Source of the DNA: Pseudomonas sp. FeN3W
GTDB lineage: Bacteria; Pseudomonadota; Gammaproteobacteria; Pseudomonadales; Pseudomonadaceae
DNA: 64,000 nt
Reading direction: 5' to 3'
Assembly: GCA_030263805.2 (NCBI GenBank)
Contig: CP136010.1
Coordinates: 4,417,001-4,481,000, forward strand
Position numbers and translations under genes: made by a program. Below the pieces are notes generated by a model that had not been told where the DNA came from, did not search any database, and saw only the letters and a list, made by a program, of their open reading frames with translations. Below, piece by piece: positions 16,970 through 25,855 of the stretch (position 1 is its first letter; the number at the start of each line of letters is the position of its first letter).

Positions 16970-19177
16970 ATGAAGTTCGAAACCGCCGCAGGCACCAACC
17001 CGATCGATCGGCAAAAGATCGTCGGCAAACCCGTCGACCGTATCGACGGGCCACGGAAAACTACCGGAACAGCCACCTACGCCTACGAGTGGCATGGTCA
17101 GGTCAGCAATATGGCCTACGGCCAAGTGGTCGCTTCGGCAATCGCCAAAGGACGCATCGTCAGTCTCGACCTGAGCCATGCGCGCCGCGCTCCAGGAGTC
17201 ATCACGATCGTGACGGCCGACAATGCCGGCCCCCTCGACAAGGGCCCGCGCAACAATGCCACGCTGCTCGGCGGGCCGGAGATCGAGCACTATCATCAAG
17301 CCGTGGCGCTTGTCGTGGCCGAAACCTTCGAGCAGGCGTGCGCCGCGGCAGAGTTGGTGCAGATCAAGTATGAGCGCACCTCCGGCAGCTTCGATCTCGA
17401 CACTGCGAAGGGCTCGGCGGTCAAACCCGAAGACATTTCCGGCAATCCGCCCGATACCGCCGTCGGCGATTTCGATGCCGTGTTTGCCGCTGCGCCGGTA
17501 CAACTCGACGCGACTTACACCACGCCCGATCAGTCCCACGCCATGATGGAACCCCACGCTTCGATGGCCGCCTGGGATGGCGATCGGCTGACGCTGTGGA
17601 CCTCGAATCAAATGATCGACTGGGGCGTCCAGGATCTGGCGAAAACACTGAAGATGCCTGCTGAGCACATTCGCCTCGTCTCGCCCTATATCGGCGGTGG
17701 CTTCGGCGGCAAGCTTTTCCTGCGCGCAGACGCACTGCTGGCGGCTCTGGGTGCCCGCGAGGCTGGCCGGCCGGTAAAGGTTGCGTTGAGCCGGCCGCTG
17801 ATCGCCAACAACACGACCCATCGGTCAGCCACCATCCAGCGCATTCGCATTGGCGCGACCGAAGACGGGCGCATCACCGCCATTGGTCACGAGAACTGGT
17901 CGGGTGACTTGAACGCAAGCAGTGCCGAATCCGGGGCGATCTACTCCCGGCCGATGTATGCCGGCGCCAACCGCATGACCCAGACACGCGTGGCCGCGCT
18001 CGATCTGGCCGAAGCCAATGCGATGCGCGCTCCCAGTGATGCACCAGGATCGATGGCAGTCGAGGTGGCCATGGACGAGATGGCTGAAAAACTCGGCCTC
18101 GACCCCGTCCAATTCCGCATCCTGAACGATACCCAGATCGATCCGGAGCAACCCGAGCGCTCCTTCTCGCAGCGCAAGTTGATCGAATGTCTGAGCGAGG
18201 GCGCTGAACGCTTTGGCTGGCACGAGCGTGTCGCGCAGCCGGGCTCCCGGCGCGAAGGCGCCTGGTTGATCGGCATGGGCATGGCCGGCGCATTTCGTGA
18301 CAGCCCGGTCACCAAGTCCGCCGCGCGGGTTCGCCTGGACGGCAATGGCGTCATAACGGTCGAGACCGACATGACTGATATCGGCACCGGCAGCTACGTC
18401 ATCATTGGCCAGACCGCCGCTGAAATGATGGGCGTGCCCCTTGAGCGGGTGGTGGTAAAACTGGGCGATTCGAGCTTCCCGGTATCGGCCGGTTCGGGCG
18501 GCCAATGGGGCGCCAACAGCTCCACCTCCGGTGTCTATGCGGCCTGCGTCAAGCTGCGCGCTGCCGTGGCGCAAAAGCTGGGCTTCGACGCCGACCAGGC
18601 AGTGTTTGCAAATGGCGAGGTCAGCCAGGGTGACCGCCGCGTACCGCTCGCCGAAGCCGCCACCGCTGGCAACCTGGTAGAGGAAGACGTCATCGAGTTC
18701 GGCGAGCTGGATGAGCGATACCGGCTCACCAGCTTCGGTTCCCACTTCGCCGAAGTGGCCGTGCACGCCCATACGGGTGAAGTGCGCATACGGCGGATGC
18801 TCGCCGTCTGCGCCGCCGGGCGCATCCTCAATCCCAAGACAGCCCGCAGCCAGATCATCGGCGCCATGACCATGGGCGTCGGTGCCGCGCTGATGGAAGA
18901 ACTGGCCGTCGACAAACGCTACGGCTTTTTCGTCAACCACGACCTTGCAGGCTACGAAGTGCCCGTGCACGCCGACATCCCACATCAGGAGGTGATCTTC
19001 CTGGAGGAAGTCGACCCGCTGTCATCGCCGATGAAGGCACGGGGTGTGGGTGAGCTGGGCATCTGCGGTGTGTCAGCAGCCGTGGCCAATGCCATCTACA
19101 ACGCTACCGGTGTACGCGTCAGGGACTACCCGATAACCCTGGACAAGTTGCTTGATGGCATGCCGCAGGCTGTTTGA
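16970..19177 (+). CDS. paoC: Periplasmic aldehyde oxidase, molybdenum subunit PaoC
   Basis: 735 residues, near-identical in length to E. coli PaoC. It contains the molybdopterin-binding elements (SPYIGGGFGGK, RAPSDAPGSMAVEVAMDEMAE, GSGGQWGANSSTSG) and the catalytic glutamate in RGVGELGICG (about residue 695). Together PaoABC oxidise aromatic and other aldehydes in the periplasm for detoxification. The dedicated chaperone PaoD, needed for cofactor insertion in E. coli, is not next to this operon and not elsewhere in the window. Confidence 0.94.
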   Translation: MKFETAAGTNPIDRQKIVGKPVDRIDGPRKTTGTATYAYEWHGQVSNMAYGQVVASAIAKGRIVSLDLSHARRAPGVITIVTADNAGPLDKGPRNNATLLGGPEIEHYHQAVALVVAETFEQACAAAELVQIKYERTSGSFDLDTAKGSAVKPEDISGNPPDTAVGDFDAVFAAAPVQLDATYTTPDQSHAMMEPHASMAAWDGDRLTLWTSNQMIDWGVQDLAKTLKMPAEHIRLVSPYIGGGFGGKLFLRADALLAALGAREAGRPVKVALSRPLIANNTTHRSATIQRIRIGATEDGRITAIGHENWSGDLNASSAESGAIYSRPMYAGANRMTQTRVAALDLAEANAMRAPSDAPGSMAVEVAMDEMAEKLGLDPVQFRILNDTQIDPEQPERSFSQRKLIECLSEGAERFGWHERVAQPGSRREGAWLIGMGMAGAFRDSPVTKSAARVRLDGNGVITVETDMTDIGTGSYVIIGQTAAEMMGVPLERVVVKLGDSSFPVSAGSGGQWGANSSTSGVYAACVKLRAAVAQKLGFDADQAVFANGEVSQGDRRVPLAEAATAGNLVEEDVIEFGELDERYRLTSFGSHFAEVAVHAHTGEVRIRRMLAVCAAGRILNPKTARSQIIGAMTMGVGAALMEELAVDKRYGFFVNHDLAGYEVPVHADIPHQEVIFLEEVDPLSSPMKARGVGELGICGVSAAVANAIYNATGVRVRDYPITLDKLLDGMPQAV

Positions 19178-19335
19178 TTGGACGGGAATAAAAGCGGAAT
19201 GAATTGTCGAGGCTGGATATCGGGCTGCTTTTCGCTCATGCATATGCCACCCCCGAGAAAGGGCGCAGATCGATGTTGGGTCAGGTTGAACGGCAAGCCG
19301 GAGGTCGCCACCTCTTCCTGACCTCAAAGCAGCCT

Positions 19336-20244
19336 CTACCCGTCATCCGGTCCCGGCGTAACTTTTTCCAACCTTGGACAAGCCCACTCCACGAATGCCC
19401 GCACCCTTGGCGACAGCTGCAAGGCGTGCGGGTAGACCAGTTGGATCGGTAGGTCCTTCGGTTCGTAATCCCTGAGCACCCTTACCAGACGACCATCAGC
19501 CAGTTCATCGGCGACCTGATAGTGCATCAGCCGCGTGATGCCGAGGCCTTGCACGCAAGCCAGGCTGGCGGTGCGGATCTGGTTGCAGGTCAGGCGTGGG
19601 GTGATTTCTTCGGCCTGTTCCTTTTCGCCGTGGCGGTAGTACCAGTGGCGGCCCTGGGCGGCGAAGAGGATGCAGGCGTGGTCCTCCAGTGCTGCCGGGG
19701 TGTCGATGGCGGGAGCGGTGCTCAGGTAGTCCGGGCTGGCGCAGGTGACCAGCCGGGTGCTGCCGATCTGCCGGGCGACCATGGCTGAGTCGGGCAGGTG
19801 GCCGATGCGCAGGGCGAGGTCGAGGCGTTCGTCGAGCAGCGGGACGATCTGGTCGCTCAGGTTCAGCTCGACCCGGATCTCTGCATGCTCCTTGAGAAAT
19901 TCATTCACTAGCGGCGCGACGTAACGCTGGCCGAACTCCACTGGTGCGGTGATGCGCAGTAGGCCGCGGACGGCGCCGTCGCTGGCCTCCAGGCGCTGCT
20001 CCATGTCGGAGAAGTCCGCCAGCATGCGCCGGCTCCAGGCCAAGTACTCAGCGCCCTCGTCGGTGAGTGCCATGCGCCGGGTGCTGCGGTTCAGCAGGCG
20101 CACGCCGAGGTGGCGTTCCAGCGCGGCCAGTGAGCGCACCACCGACGCCACGGACTGTCCGGTGGCATCGGCGGCCGAGCTCAGGCTGCCGTTGTCGACG
20201 ATGCGAACGAAGTTGGCCATTGCCTTGAGCTTGTCCATTGCCAC
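19336..20244 (-). CDS. LysR-family transcriptional regulator
   Basis: 302 residues (300 if the second ATG at 20238 is used). The N-terminal winged helix reads MANFVRIVDNGSLSSAAD with the recognition segment SVASVVRSLAALERHLGVRLLNRSTRR, and the C-terminal effector domain is complete. It is of the DsdC/CrgA-type group that often controls a divergent oxidoreductase or GST. Its promoter region (20245-20351) is shared with the divergent VOC-GST pair, which is its likely target. It converges with paoC. Confidence 0.92.
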   Translation of the reverse strand: MAMDKLKAMANFVRIVDNGSLSSAADATGQSVASVVRSLAALERHLGVRLLNRSTRRMALTDEGAEYLAWSRRMLADFSDMEQRLEASDGAVRGLLRITAPVEFGQRYVAPLVNEFLKEHAEIRVELNLSDQIVPLLDERLDLALRIGHLPDSAMVARQIGSTRLVTCASPDYLSTAPAIDTPAALEDHACILFAAQGRHWYYRHGEKEQAEEITPRLTCNQIRTASLACVQGLGITRLMHYQVADELADGRLVRVLRDYEPKDLPIQLVYPHALQLSPRVRAFVEWACPRLEKVTPGPDDG

Positions 20245-20351
20245 CCCTGGATTTGTGCGATTGCTGCATAGATGTTGTCAGGCCGGCGGTATAGGTGAAA
20301 CCCGCAGGGCGGCTGACACTTCAGGGACTGAGGTCTCCTGGAGTTTCGCAC

Positions 20352-20780
20352 ATGAATCAATCAGCCAGTCCCGCCCGCATTCTCGCCTACGACCACATCG
20401 GTATTCGTGTCAGCGACCGACCGCGGGCGATGGCCTTCTACCAGGCGCTGGGCTTCGTCGAGAGCGCCAGCTTCCCGCTGTTCGAAGCGAACGAGATGCT
20501 CAGCCCGGACGGTGTGCGCATCAACCTGATCTTCAACGGTGCGCGTGCGCCTGATGCGCACAACGTGCTGCTGGATGCGCCGGTCAAGCGGCCCGGCATG
20601 ACCCATCCAGCCTTTATCGTCGATGACCTGGCGGCGCTCCAACATTGGCTCGAGGCGCAGGGCATCGTCATCACCGAGGGACCGCATCCCATCGGCCCGC
20701 GGCGGATCGCGCTGTTCATCCGCGACCCGGACGGCAACGTTCTCGAATTCAATCAGCTCATCAGAGGAGGTGCGCAATGA
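20352..20780 (+). CDS. VOC-family (glyoxalase-like) protein
   Basis: 142 residues from MNQSASPARI. VOC fold: YDHIGIRVSDRPRAMAFYQALGF in the first module and THPAFIVDDLAALQHWLEA, FIRDPDGNVLEFNQL in the second, with metal ligands H (first strand), H (THPAF) and E (VLEFN). The stop overlaps the start of the GST gene by 4 nt, so they form a two-gene operon; both are glutathione-linked detoxification families. Confidence 0.9.
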   Translation: MNQSASPARILAYDHIGIRVSDRPRAMAFYQALGFVESASFPLFEANEMLSPDGVRINLIFNGARAPDAHNVLLDAPVKRPGMTHPAFIVDDLAALQHWLEAQGIVITEGPHPIGPRRIALFIRDPDGNVLEFNQLIRGGAQ

Positions 20781-21364
20781 AACTGTATGACCTGGGACCA
20801 TCCGGCAACTGCTACAAGGTGCGGCTGTTCGCTGCGCTGGCAAATATCGACCTTGAACTGGTAGCCGTGGATTTCGCCAATGGCGCGCACAAGAAGCCGC
20901 CGCTGTCCGAGCTGAACCCGCTGGGGCAGTTGCCGATTCTGGACGATGGCGGGCATATCGTCCGCGACTCGCAGGCCATTCTGGTTTACCTCGCCGGCGC
21001 GTACGGCGGCCTGGCGTGGTGGCCGGACAACCCGCGCGGGCAGGCGGAGATCGTGCAGTGGCTGTCCTTCACCGCCAACGAGATCCAGCAGAGCCTGAAT
21101 GCGGCTCGGCTGGTGCAGAAGTTCGGCTACCCGCTGGACAAGGCCGCGGCGCTGGCCAAGGCACCGGCGGTGCTCAAGCTGCTGGACGAGCATCTGCAGC
21201 GCCACGACTGGCTGGCGGTTGACCGGCCGACCATCGCCGATTGCGCGGTTTACCCCTACGTGGTGCTGGCGCCGGAAGGGGATGTGGACCTGACGCCTTA
21301 CAGCCATGTCGCCCGCTGGATGGGGCGGCTGGAAGCGTTGCCGGGTTATCTGCCCAAGCCCTGA
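20777..21364 (+). CDS. Glutathione S-transferase family protein
   Basis: 195 residues. The N-terminal thioredoxin-like domain has the catalytic region YDLGPSGNCYKVRLF (Ser/Cys near residue 9-12) and the cis-proline and glutathione gamma-Glu motif GQLPILDDGG.IVRDSQAI. The helical C-terminal domain has the N-capping motif PTIADCAVYPY. A strong GAGGAGG ribosome-binding site lies 6 nt upstream. The last 44 nt of the gene are repeated at 23633-23676, downstream of a foreign insert. Confidence 0.92.
   Translation: MKLYDLGPSGNCYKVRLFAALANIDLELVAVDFANGAHKKPPLSELNPLGQLPILDDGGHIVRDSQAILVYLAGAYGGLAWWPDNPRGQAEIVQWLSFTANEIQQSLNAARLVQKFGYPLDKAAALAKAPAVLKLLDEHLQRHDWLAVDRPTIADCAVYPYVVLAPEGDVDLTPYSHVARWMGRLEALPGYLPKP
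21321..21364 (+). repeat. Direct-repeat copy 1: 3' end of the GST gene
   Basis: 44 nt ending at the GST stop codon. It matches 23633-23676 at 38 of 44 positions, and both copies encode RLEALPGYLPKP followed by TGA. Between them lies a lower-GC block with a LysR, LysE and thrH gene. Confidence 0.85.
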
Positions 21365-21434
21365 GTGTCGATCAGGTAGGCAGGTTTACTGACAAAACCG
21401 CTGTCGGCCAGCATTCCGAGTTACGGCCTACCTG

Positions 21435-22340
21435 CTAAGAAGATACCGCGGGATGTGGGCTGCTCGTCGAGTTAGCTGTTGGCGGCAGCTCACCACCCAT
21501 AAGCTCAATGTAGTGATCAAGTTGTTCCGTTATCCAGCTCTTGAATATATTGCACTTGGAACTTTCATCCAAAGCTTTGGGTGATAAAAGGCAATATGTT
21601 GAACCGTCTCGGATAAAGCCATACGGCGCAACTAGCTGGCCGGACTCCAGTTCGGCTTGAACCATAAATAGGGACGCCATTCCTACTCCTAATCCTGACG
21701 TCGCCGCCTGAATGGACAGGTAGAAATGCTCATAGTCGACCTTTATAGAGCCAGAGAGATCCACTCCCGTAAGGCGTAGCCAATTATCCCATGCCATCGG
21801 GCGAGTCTTGCTGTGTAACAGGCTTAATTTGTCCAGCCGTTTCTTGTCGGGAGTATTTGGCGGCGTACAAACCGGCCCGATCCACTCTTCGCAGATTTTC
21901 ACGCTGTGTACAGAGCTGCCCCAATGAAAGTCATCGCGGCGGATTGCGAGATCAGCCCCTGAGCGGGCGAAATCAATCGGCCCGCCGGCGGCCAATAATT
22001 GGATCTGCAAGTTCGGATGCGCTTCATGAAAAGCAGGAAGTCGAGGGATCAGCCACTTCATGGCGATGGTGGGCTCACAGGAGAGCACAAGGACGTCTTC
22101 TCGACCCTCTCGCTGTAAGCGATAAACGGCATCTTCCAACTGATCGAACAGGGGCGCTGTCACGTTAAGAAGGAGGTGGCCTGCCTGGTTGAGAAATATT
22201 GCCCTGTTGCGCCGATCAAATAACTCGACCCCGATAGCTTCCTCCAGCAGCCGCACCTGACGACTAACGGCGCCGTGAGTTACGTGCAGTTGCTCAGCTG
22301 CTTTGACGAAGCTCTGAGTTTTGGCTGCAACAGTGACTGA
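21435..22340 (-). pseudogene. LysR-family regulator (GcvA/AmpR type) with broken N-terminus
   Basis: The effector-binding domain is intact (LSCEPTIAMKWLIPRLPAFH, GGPIDFARSGADLAIRRDD), and the winged helix is largely readable upstream (AAKTQSFVKAAEQLHVTHGA then VSRQVRLLEEA). The frame hits a TAA at 22341-22343, however, while the expected LPP beginning continues in another frame at about 22352-22360, which points to a one-base indel. No ATG exists in the open frame; GTG at 22256 would leave out most of the DNA-binding domain. It lies divergent to the LysE gene, its natural target. Composition is less GC-rich than the host. A sequencing error cannot be excluded. Confidence 0.65.
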
Positions 22341-22388
22341 TTAATAGATCCTGGCGGTAGGCTAGTCTTACCGCCTCGGAGAATGTAG

Positions 22389-23006
22389 ATGAACGAATTG
22401 TTTGCAGTGGCCGCCATTACTGTCTTAGCTGTTGTCAGTCCAGGTCCCGACTTTGCCATGGTGACCCGCAATAGTTACTCGTTCGGGCGGAAGAATGGTT
22501 TGACGGCTGCGCTAGGTATTGCTTGTGGCGTGCAGGTCCATGTTTTTTACACGGTTTTCGGAATCGCTGTAATAATTACCCACTCACCCATACTGTTCAT
22601 AAGTATGAAGATGCTCGGCGCTGGCTATCTCATTTACTTGGGAATTAAATCGTTGATGAATGCTGGAGCCCTGACGATAGGGGAGGCTGACGGACGTGAG
22701 TCTACAGCTTGGAAAGCATTTCGGACTGGTTTTTTTACTAATGCGCTCAATCCAAAAACAATGTTGTTTGTGGTTGCAACTTATAGTCAGGTAGTGCGCG
22801 CCGATAGCTCTCTATACGTTAATTTTGCTTACGGTATATTTATGTCGTTGTCTCACTTGGTTTGGTTTAGCTTAGTGGCGGTATTCTTTTCCGCTGAGGC
22901 TCTGCGTAGACGCATACTGAGAAAGCAGCACATTGTTGACCGGGTTATTGGTACCGCGCTGATTGGTCTTGGCGCGAGCTTAGTATTGCCTGGCGTTGGG
23001 CGATGA
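22389..23006 (+). CDS. LysE/RhtB-family amino-acid exporter
   Basis: 205 residues, about six hydrophobic helices, the normal size for the family. The family motif is at the N-terminus (VVSPGPDFAMVTRNS...GRKNGLTAALGIACG), followed by GAGYLIYLGIKSL and FFTNALNPKTMLFV. Relatives export homoserine, threonine or other amino acids. It overlaps the thrH frame, and the neighbour ThrH acts on phosphoserine/homoserine, consistent with an amino-acid theme. The DNA is clearly less GC-rich than the flanking genes. Confidence 0.9.
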   Translation: MNELFAVAAITVLAVVSPGPDFAMVTRNSYSFGRKNGLTAALGIACGVQVHVFYTVFGIAVIITHSPILFISMKMLGAGYLIYLGIKSLMNAGALTIGEADGRESTAWKAFRTGFFTNALNPKTMLFVVATYSQVVRADSSLYVNFAYGIFMSLSHLVWFSLVAVFFSAEALRRRILRKQHIVDRVIGTALIGLGASLVLPGVGR

Positions 23007-23020
23007 TTCAGGAGAGGCTT

Positions 23021-23635
23021 ATGAAACTGGCCTGCATAGATCTAGAGGGTGTTTTGGTCCCGGAGCTTTGGCCAATCATTGCCGAGCGTACAGGCATCGA
23101 TTCCCTGGCACTGACCACGCGCGAGGTGCCAGATTACGATTTGTTGATGCGAAATCGCATTGCGCTTCTGCGTGACAACGGCTTAAGACTCAGCTGTGTC
23201 AGCCGAATACTATCCCATGTTGAGCCTGTTCCCGGCGCCAGACAGTTTCTTGATGAGCTTTCTTTTAATGAGTACGAGATAAACATTATTTCTGACTGCT
23301 TTCTCGAGTTGGCAAATCCGCTCTTCGACTTGTTAGGCGGGCCGACAGCTATGTGTCATCGCCTGAATGTGGATCGTTTTGGCTTTGTGACGGATTGCAG
23401 TTTTTATAAGCGCGCCGGTAAGGAAGACCATGTGGCCCAGGCGCTTTCTGAAGGGCGTTATGTGTTGGCAGTAGGTGATGCCTTCAATGATCTCGCGATG
23501 TTGCGAATGGCGAATAAAAGTTATTTAGTCAGCCCGTCTGCAGCGACGCGCGCAGCTGCTCCAGATATTAAAACTGTGGCAAGTGTCGATGAGATTATTC
23601 CTTTGCACGTTCATGAAAGAGCTGCGCTGGAATGA
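23021..23635 (+). CDS. thrH: ThrH-like phosphoserine phosphatase/homoserine phosphotransferase
   Basis: 204 residues from MKLACIDLEGVLVPE; the ATT-preceded start at 23003 is less likely because an AGGAG sits 6-7 nt before 23021. HAD-superfamily motifs: DLEGV (motif I with nucleophile Asp), IISDCF (motif II) and VGDAFNDLAML (motif IV). The LEGVLVPE opening is diagnostic of ThrH rather than SerB. It is more diverged and lower in GC than the usual chromosomal Pseudomonas thrH, so it may be a second, acquired copy. Its stop codon lies exactly at the start of the repeated GST tail. Confidence 0.85.
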   Translation: MKLACIDLEGVLVPELWPIIAERTGIDSLALTTREVPDYDLLMRNRIALLRDNGLRLSCVSRILSHVEPVPGARQFLDELSFNEYEINIISDCFLELANPLFDLLGGPTAMCHRLNVDRFGFVTDCSFYKRAGKEDHVAQALSEGRYVLAVGDAFNDLAMLRMANKSYLVSPSAATRAAAPDIKTVASVDEIIPLHVHERAALE

Positions 23636-23676
23636 AGCGGCTGGAGGCGCTTCCGGGCTATCTGCCCAAGCCCTGA
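23633..23676 (+). repeat. Direct-repeat copy 2: displaced 3' end of a GST gene
   Basis: Starts within the thrH stop codon and encodes KRLEALPGYLPKP then TGA, matching the GST tail at 21321-21364 at 38 of 44 nt. It has no start codon and no other part of a GST gene before it. Confidence 0.85.
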
Positions 23677-23687
23677 CCTGCGCTGAG

Positions 23688-24593
23688 TCAGGCCCGCTCT
23701 TGCCCCTCGGCCTTGAGGAAATCGACGAAAGCCCTGAGCGGCGAGGGCATGTGGCGGCGGCCGTGGTAGTAGAGATAGGGGCCGTCGAATGACTGCCACC
23801 AGTCTTCGAGGATGGGCGTCAGGCGGCCGTCGGCGAGCGGCTCGCGGATGAAGTCCTCGAAGGTGTAGATGATGCCCAGGCCGTTGATCGCCGCGCTGGT
23901 CTTGAGGTCATGGGAGGAGGTGACGAGCTGGCCTTGTGGCGGTATGCGCAGGGTTCGGCCGTCCTTCTCGAACTCGAAAACACCCACCTTGCCGCTCTCG
24001 AAACGATGGCCGAGCAGCTGGTGCTCGGTCAGCTCGGACGGGTGCCGCGGCGTGCCGTGCGCGGCGAGGTAGGCCGGTGCGGCGGCGGCGACGAAGCGTT
24101 GCCGGCGCGGGCCGATGGGGATGGCGATCATGTCCTTGGCGAGGCTTTCCTCGTAGCGCACCCCGGCGTCGTAGCCCGCCGCGATGACATCGATGAAGGT
24201 GTTCTCCATCACCACTTCGACGTTCACCGCCGGGTAGAGCTTGAGGAAGCGGCTCAACAGGTCCGGCAACAGGAAGCGAGCCACCGGCACCGGCACGTTG
24301 AGCTTGAGGGTGCCGACCGGCCTGTGGGAGTCATCGTCCAGATCATTGAACGCGGCGCTGATTTCTTCGAGCGCCGGTCGCAGGCGTTCCAGCAGGCGTT
24401 CGCCTGCACTGGTCGGGGTGATGCTGCGGGTGGTGCGGTTGAGCAGGCGCAGGCCCAGATCGCTTTCCAGGCGGCGTATGCAATCGCTCAGCGAAGACGC
24501 CGACATGCCGCGTTTCTGAGCCGCGGCGCGAAACCCTCCGGCTTCGACCACGGCGGCAAACAGCGCGACATCACTCAGGTTGGGTTGACGCAT
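23688..24593 (-). CDS. LysR-family transcriptional regulator
   Basis: 301 residues from MRQPNLSDVALFA, preceded by AAGGAGG at a good distance; longer forms of the frame are not supported. Winged helix with GGFRAAAQKRGMSASSLSD and RLESDLGLRLLNRTTRS, then a full effector domain. It is of the group that represses or activates a divergent oxidoreductase. The SDR gene at 24742 is divergent across a 148-nt gap and is the likely target. The gene tail converges on the displaced GST tail. Confidence 0.92.
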   Translation of the reverse strand: MRQPNLSDVALFAAVVEAGGFRAAAQKRGMSASSLSDCIRRLESDLGLRLLNRTTRSITPTSAGERLLERLRPALEEISAAFNDLDDDSHRPVGTLKLNVPVPVARFLLPDLLSRFLKLYPAVNVEVVMENTFIDVIAAGYDAGVRYEESLAKDMIAIPIGPRRQRFVAAAAPAYLAAHGTPRHPSELTEHQLLGHRFESGKVGVFEFEKDGRTLRIPPQGQLVTSSHDLKTSAAINGLGIIYTFEDFIREPLADGRLTPILEDWWQSFDGPYLYYHGRRHMPSPLRAFVDFLKAEGQERA

Positions 24594-24741
24594 GGAGCCT
24601 CCTTGAATTCGTCGACTGTACGATTGGGCGAACAGCCCGTCCATGTTTGCCTGGATTATCAGCCTGTGCTCGTACGCTGATACTTCGTCCGTCGGCCGCC
24701 TCCGCCTGAGGCAGGCCATTCACGACGACGAGGAAACGATC

Positions 24742-25788
24742 ATGGCGCAGAGAAACGCAACCGAGCCGGGCGGCCATGCCCGGCCATTGATGAAGCTGGC
24801 CAGAACGCTGATCGCCGGGGTGGTGCTGGCTGGGTCACTGGCCGTCGAAGCCGCCAACCGGCCATCGCCAAAACCCGATTGGAGCCTGGCCGACATGCCG
24901 GCTCAGACCGGCCGCATCGTGCTGGTCACCGGCGGCACCAGCGGTATGGGTTACGAGGATGCACTTGCGCTGTCGCGCGCTGGCGCGGAGGTGATCATCG
25001 CTGCGCGCAATGCCGAGCGCGGGCAGGAGACGATCGAGCGGATACGCGAACAGGTGCCGGATGCCCGCGTGCAGTTCGAGGCAGTGGATCTGGCCAACCT
25101 GGCCTCGGTGCGCGGCCTCGCTGAGCGCCTTCAGGAACGCTTGCCGCGCCTGGACGTGCTGATCAACAACGCGGCAATCATGGCGCCTCCTGAGCGGGGC
25201 ACTTCCGCTGACGGCCATGAGCTGCAGCTGGCGACCAACTACCTCGGGCCGTTCGCTCTGACCGCGTTGCTGATGCCGCTGCTGCTGGAAAGCGACGATG
25301 CCCGGGTGGTCAGCCTGTCCAGCATTGCGGCGGGTCGAGGTCGCCTGAACTTCGCGGACCTGCAGGCCGAGCAGGACTACAACGCCTACGCCACCTACGC
25401 GCAATCCAAGCTGGCGGTGCTGATGTGGGCGATGGAGTTGCAGCGCCATAGCGATGCCGGCGGCTGGGGCATTCGCAGCATCGCCGCGCATCCCGGCGTC
25501 GCGGTCACCGAACTGGTCGAGCGCGGGCCGGGGCTGAATAGCGAGTTCGCCGCCAACTGGGCCAAGGACCGCGACGAATACCACTCCGCCGCCCAGGGCG
25601 CACTGCCGACCCTGTATGCCGCGACTGCGCCGCAAGCGGTCGGCGGCGCCTATTACGGGCCGACCGGCGAGGAGGAGAAACGTGGCCCGCTGGGTTTTGC
25701 CAGGGTTCCCGACGCTGCCGCGAACCAGGCGGATACGGCGAAGCTGTGGCAGCTGTCGGAGCGTTTGACCGGCGTGCGCTACCCCTGA
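24742..25788 (+). CDS. SDR-family oxidoreductase, retinol-dehydrogenase-like, possibly exported
   Basis: 348 residues from MAQRNATE. Residues 15-45 carry a hydrophobic segment (LMKLARTLIAGVVLAGSLAVEA) that looks like a signal or membrane anchor, unusual for an SDR. The Rossmann motif TGGTSGMG follows near residue 70, then LINNAAI, LSSIAAG and the YAQSK catalytic motif. The C-terminal part (PQAVGGAYYGPTGEEEKRGP) resembles WW-oxidoreductase/retinol dehydrogenase-type SDRs. The substrate is unknown. Probably controlled by the divergent LysR gene. Confidence 0.88.
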   Translation: MAQRNATEPGGHARPLMKLARTLIAGVVLAGSLAVEAANRPSPKPDWSLADMPAQTGRIVLVTGGTSGMGYEDALALSRAGAEVIIAARNAERGQETIERIREQVPDARVQFEAVDLANLASVRGLAERLQERLPRLDVLINNAAIMAPPERGTSADGHELQLATNYLGPFALTALLMPLLLESDDARVVSLSSIAAGRGRLNFADLQAEQDYNAYATYAQSKLAVLMWAMELQRHSDAGGWGIRSIAAHPGVAVTELVERGPGLNSEFAANWAKDRDEYHSAAQGALPTLYAATAPQAVGGAYYGPTGEEEKRGPLGFARVPDAAANQADTAKLWQLSERLTGVRYP

Positions 25789-25855
25789 ACCCTCGGGCGT
25801 GGGCCGCCTTGCGCTCGCGCCCCGTTATCTCTCTTGCTTTTTCAGGAGCGCGCCC

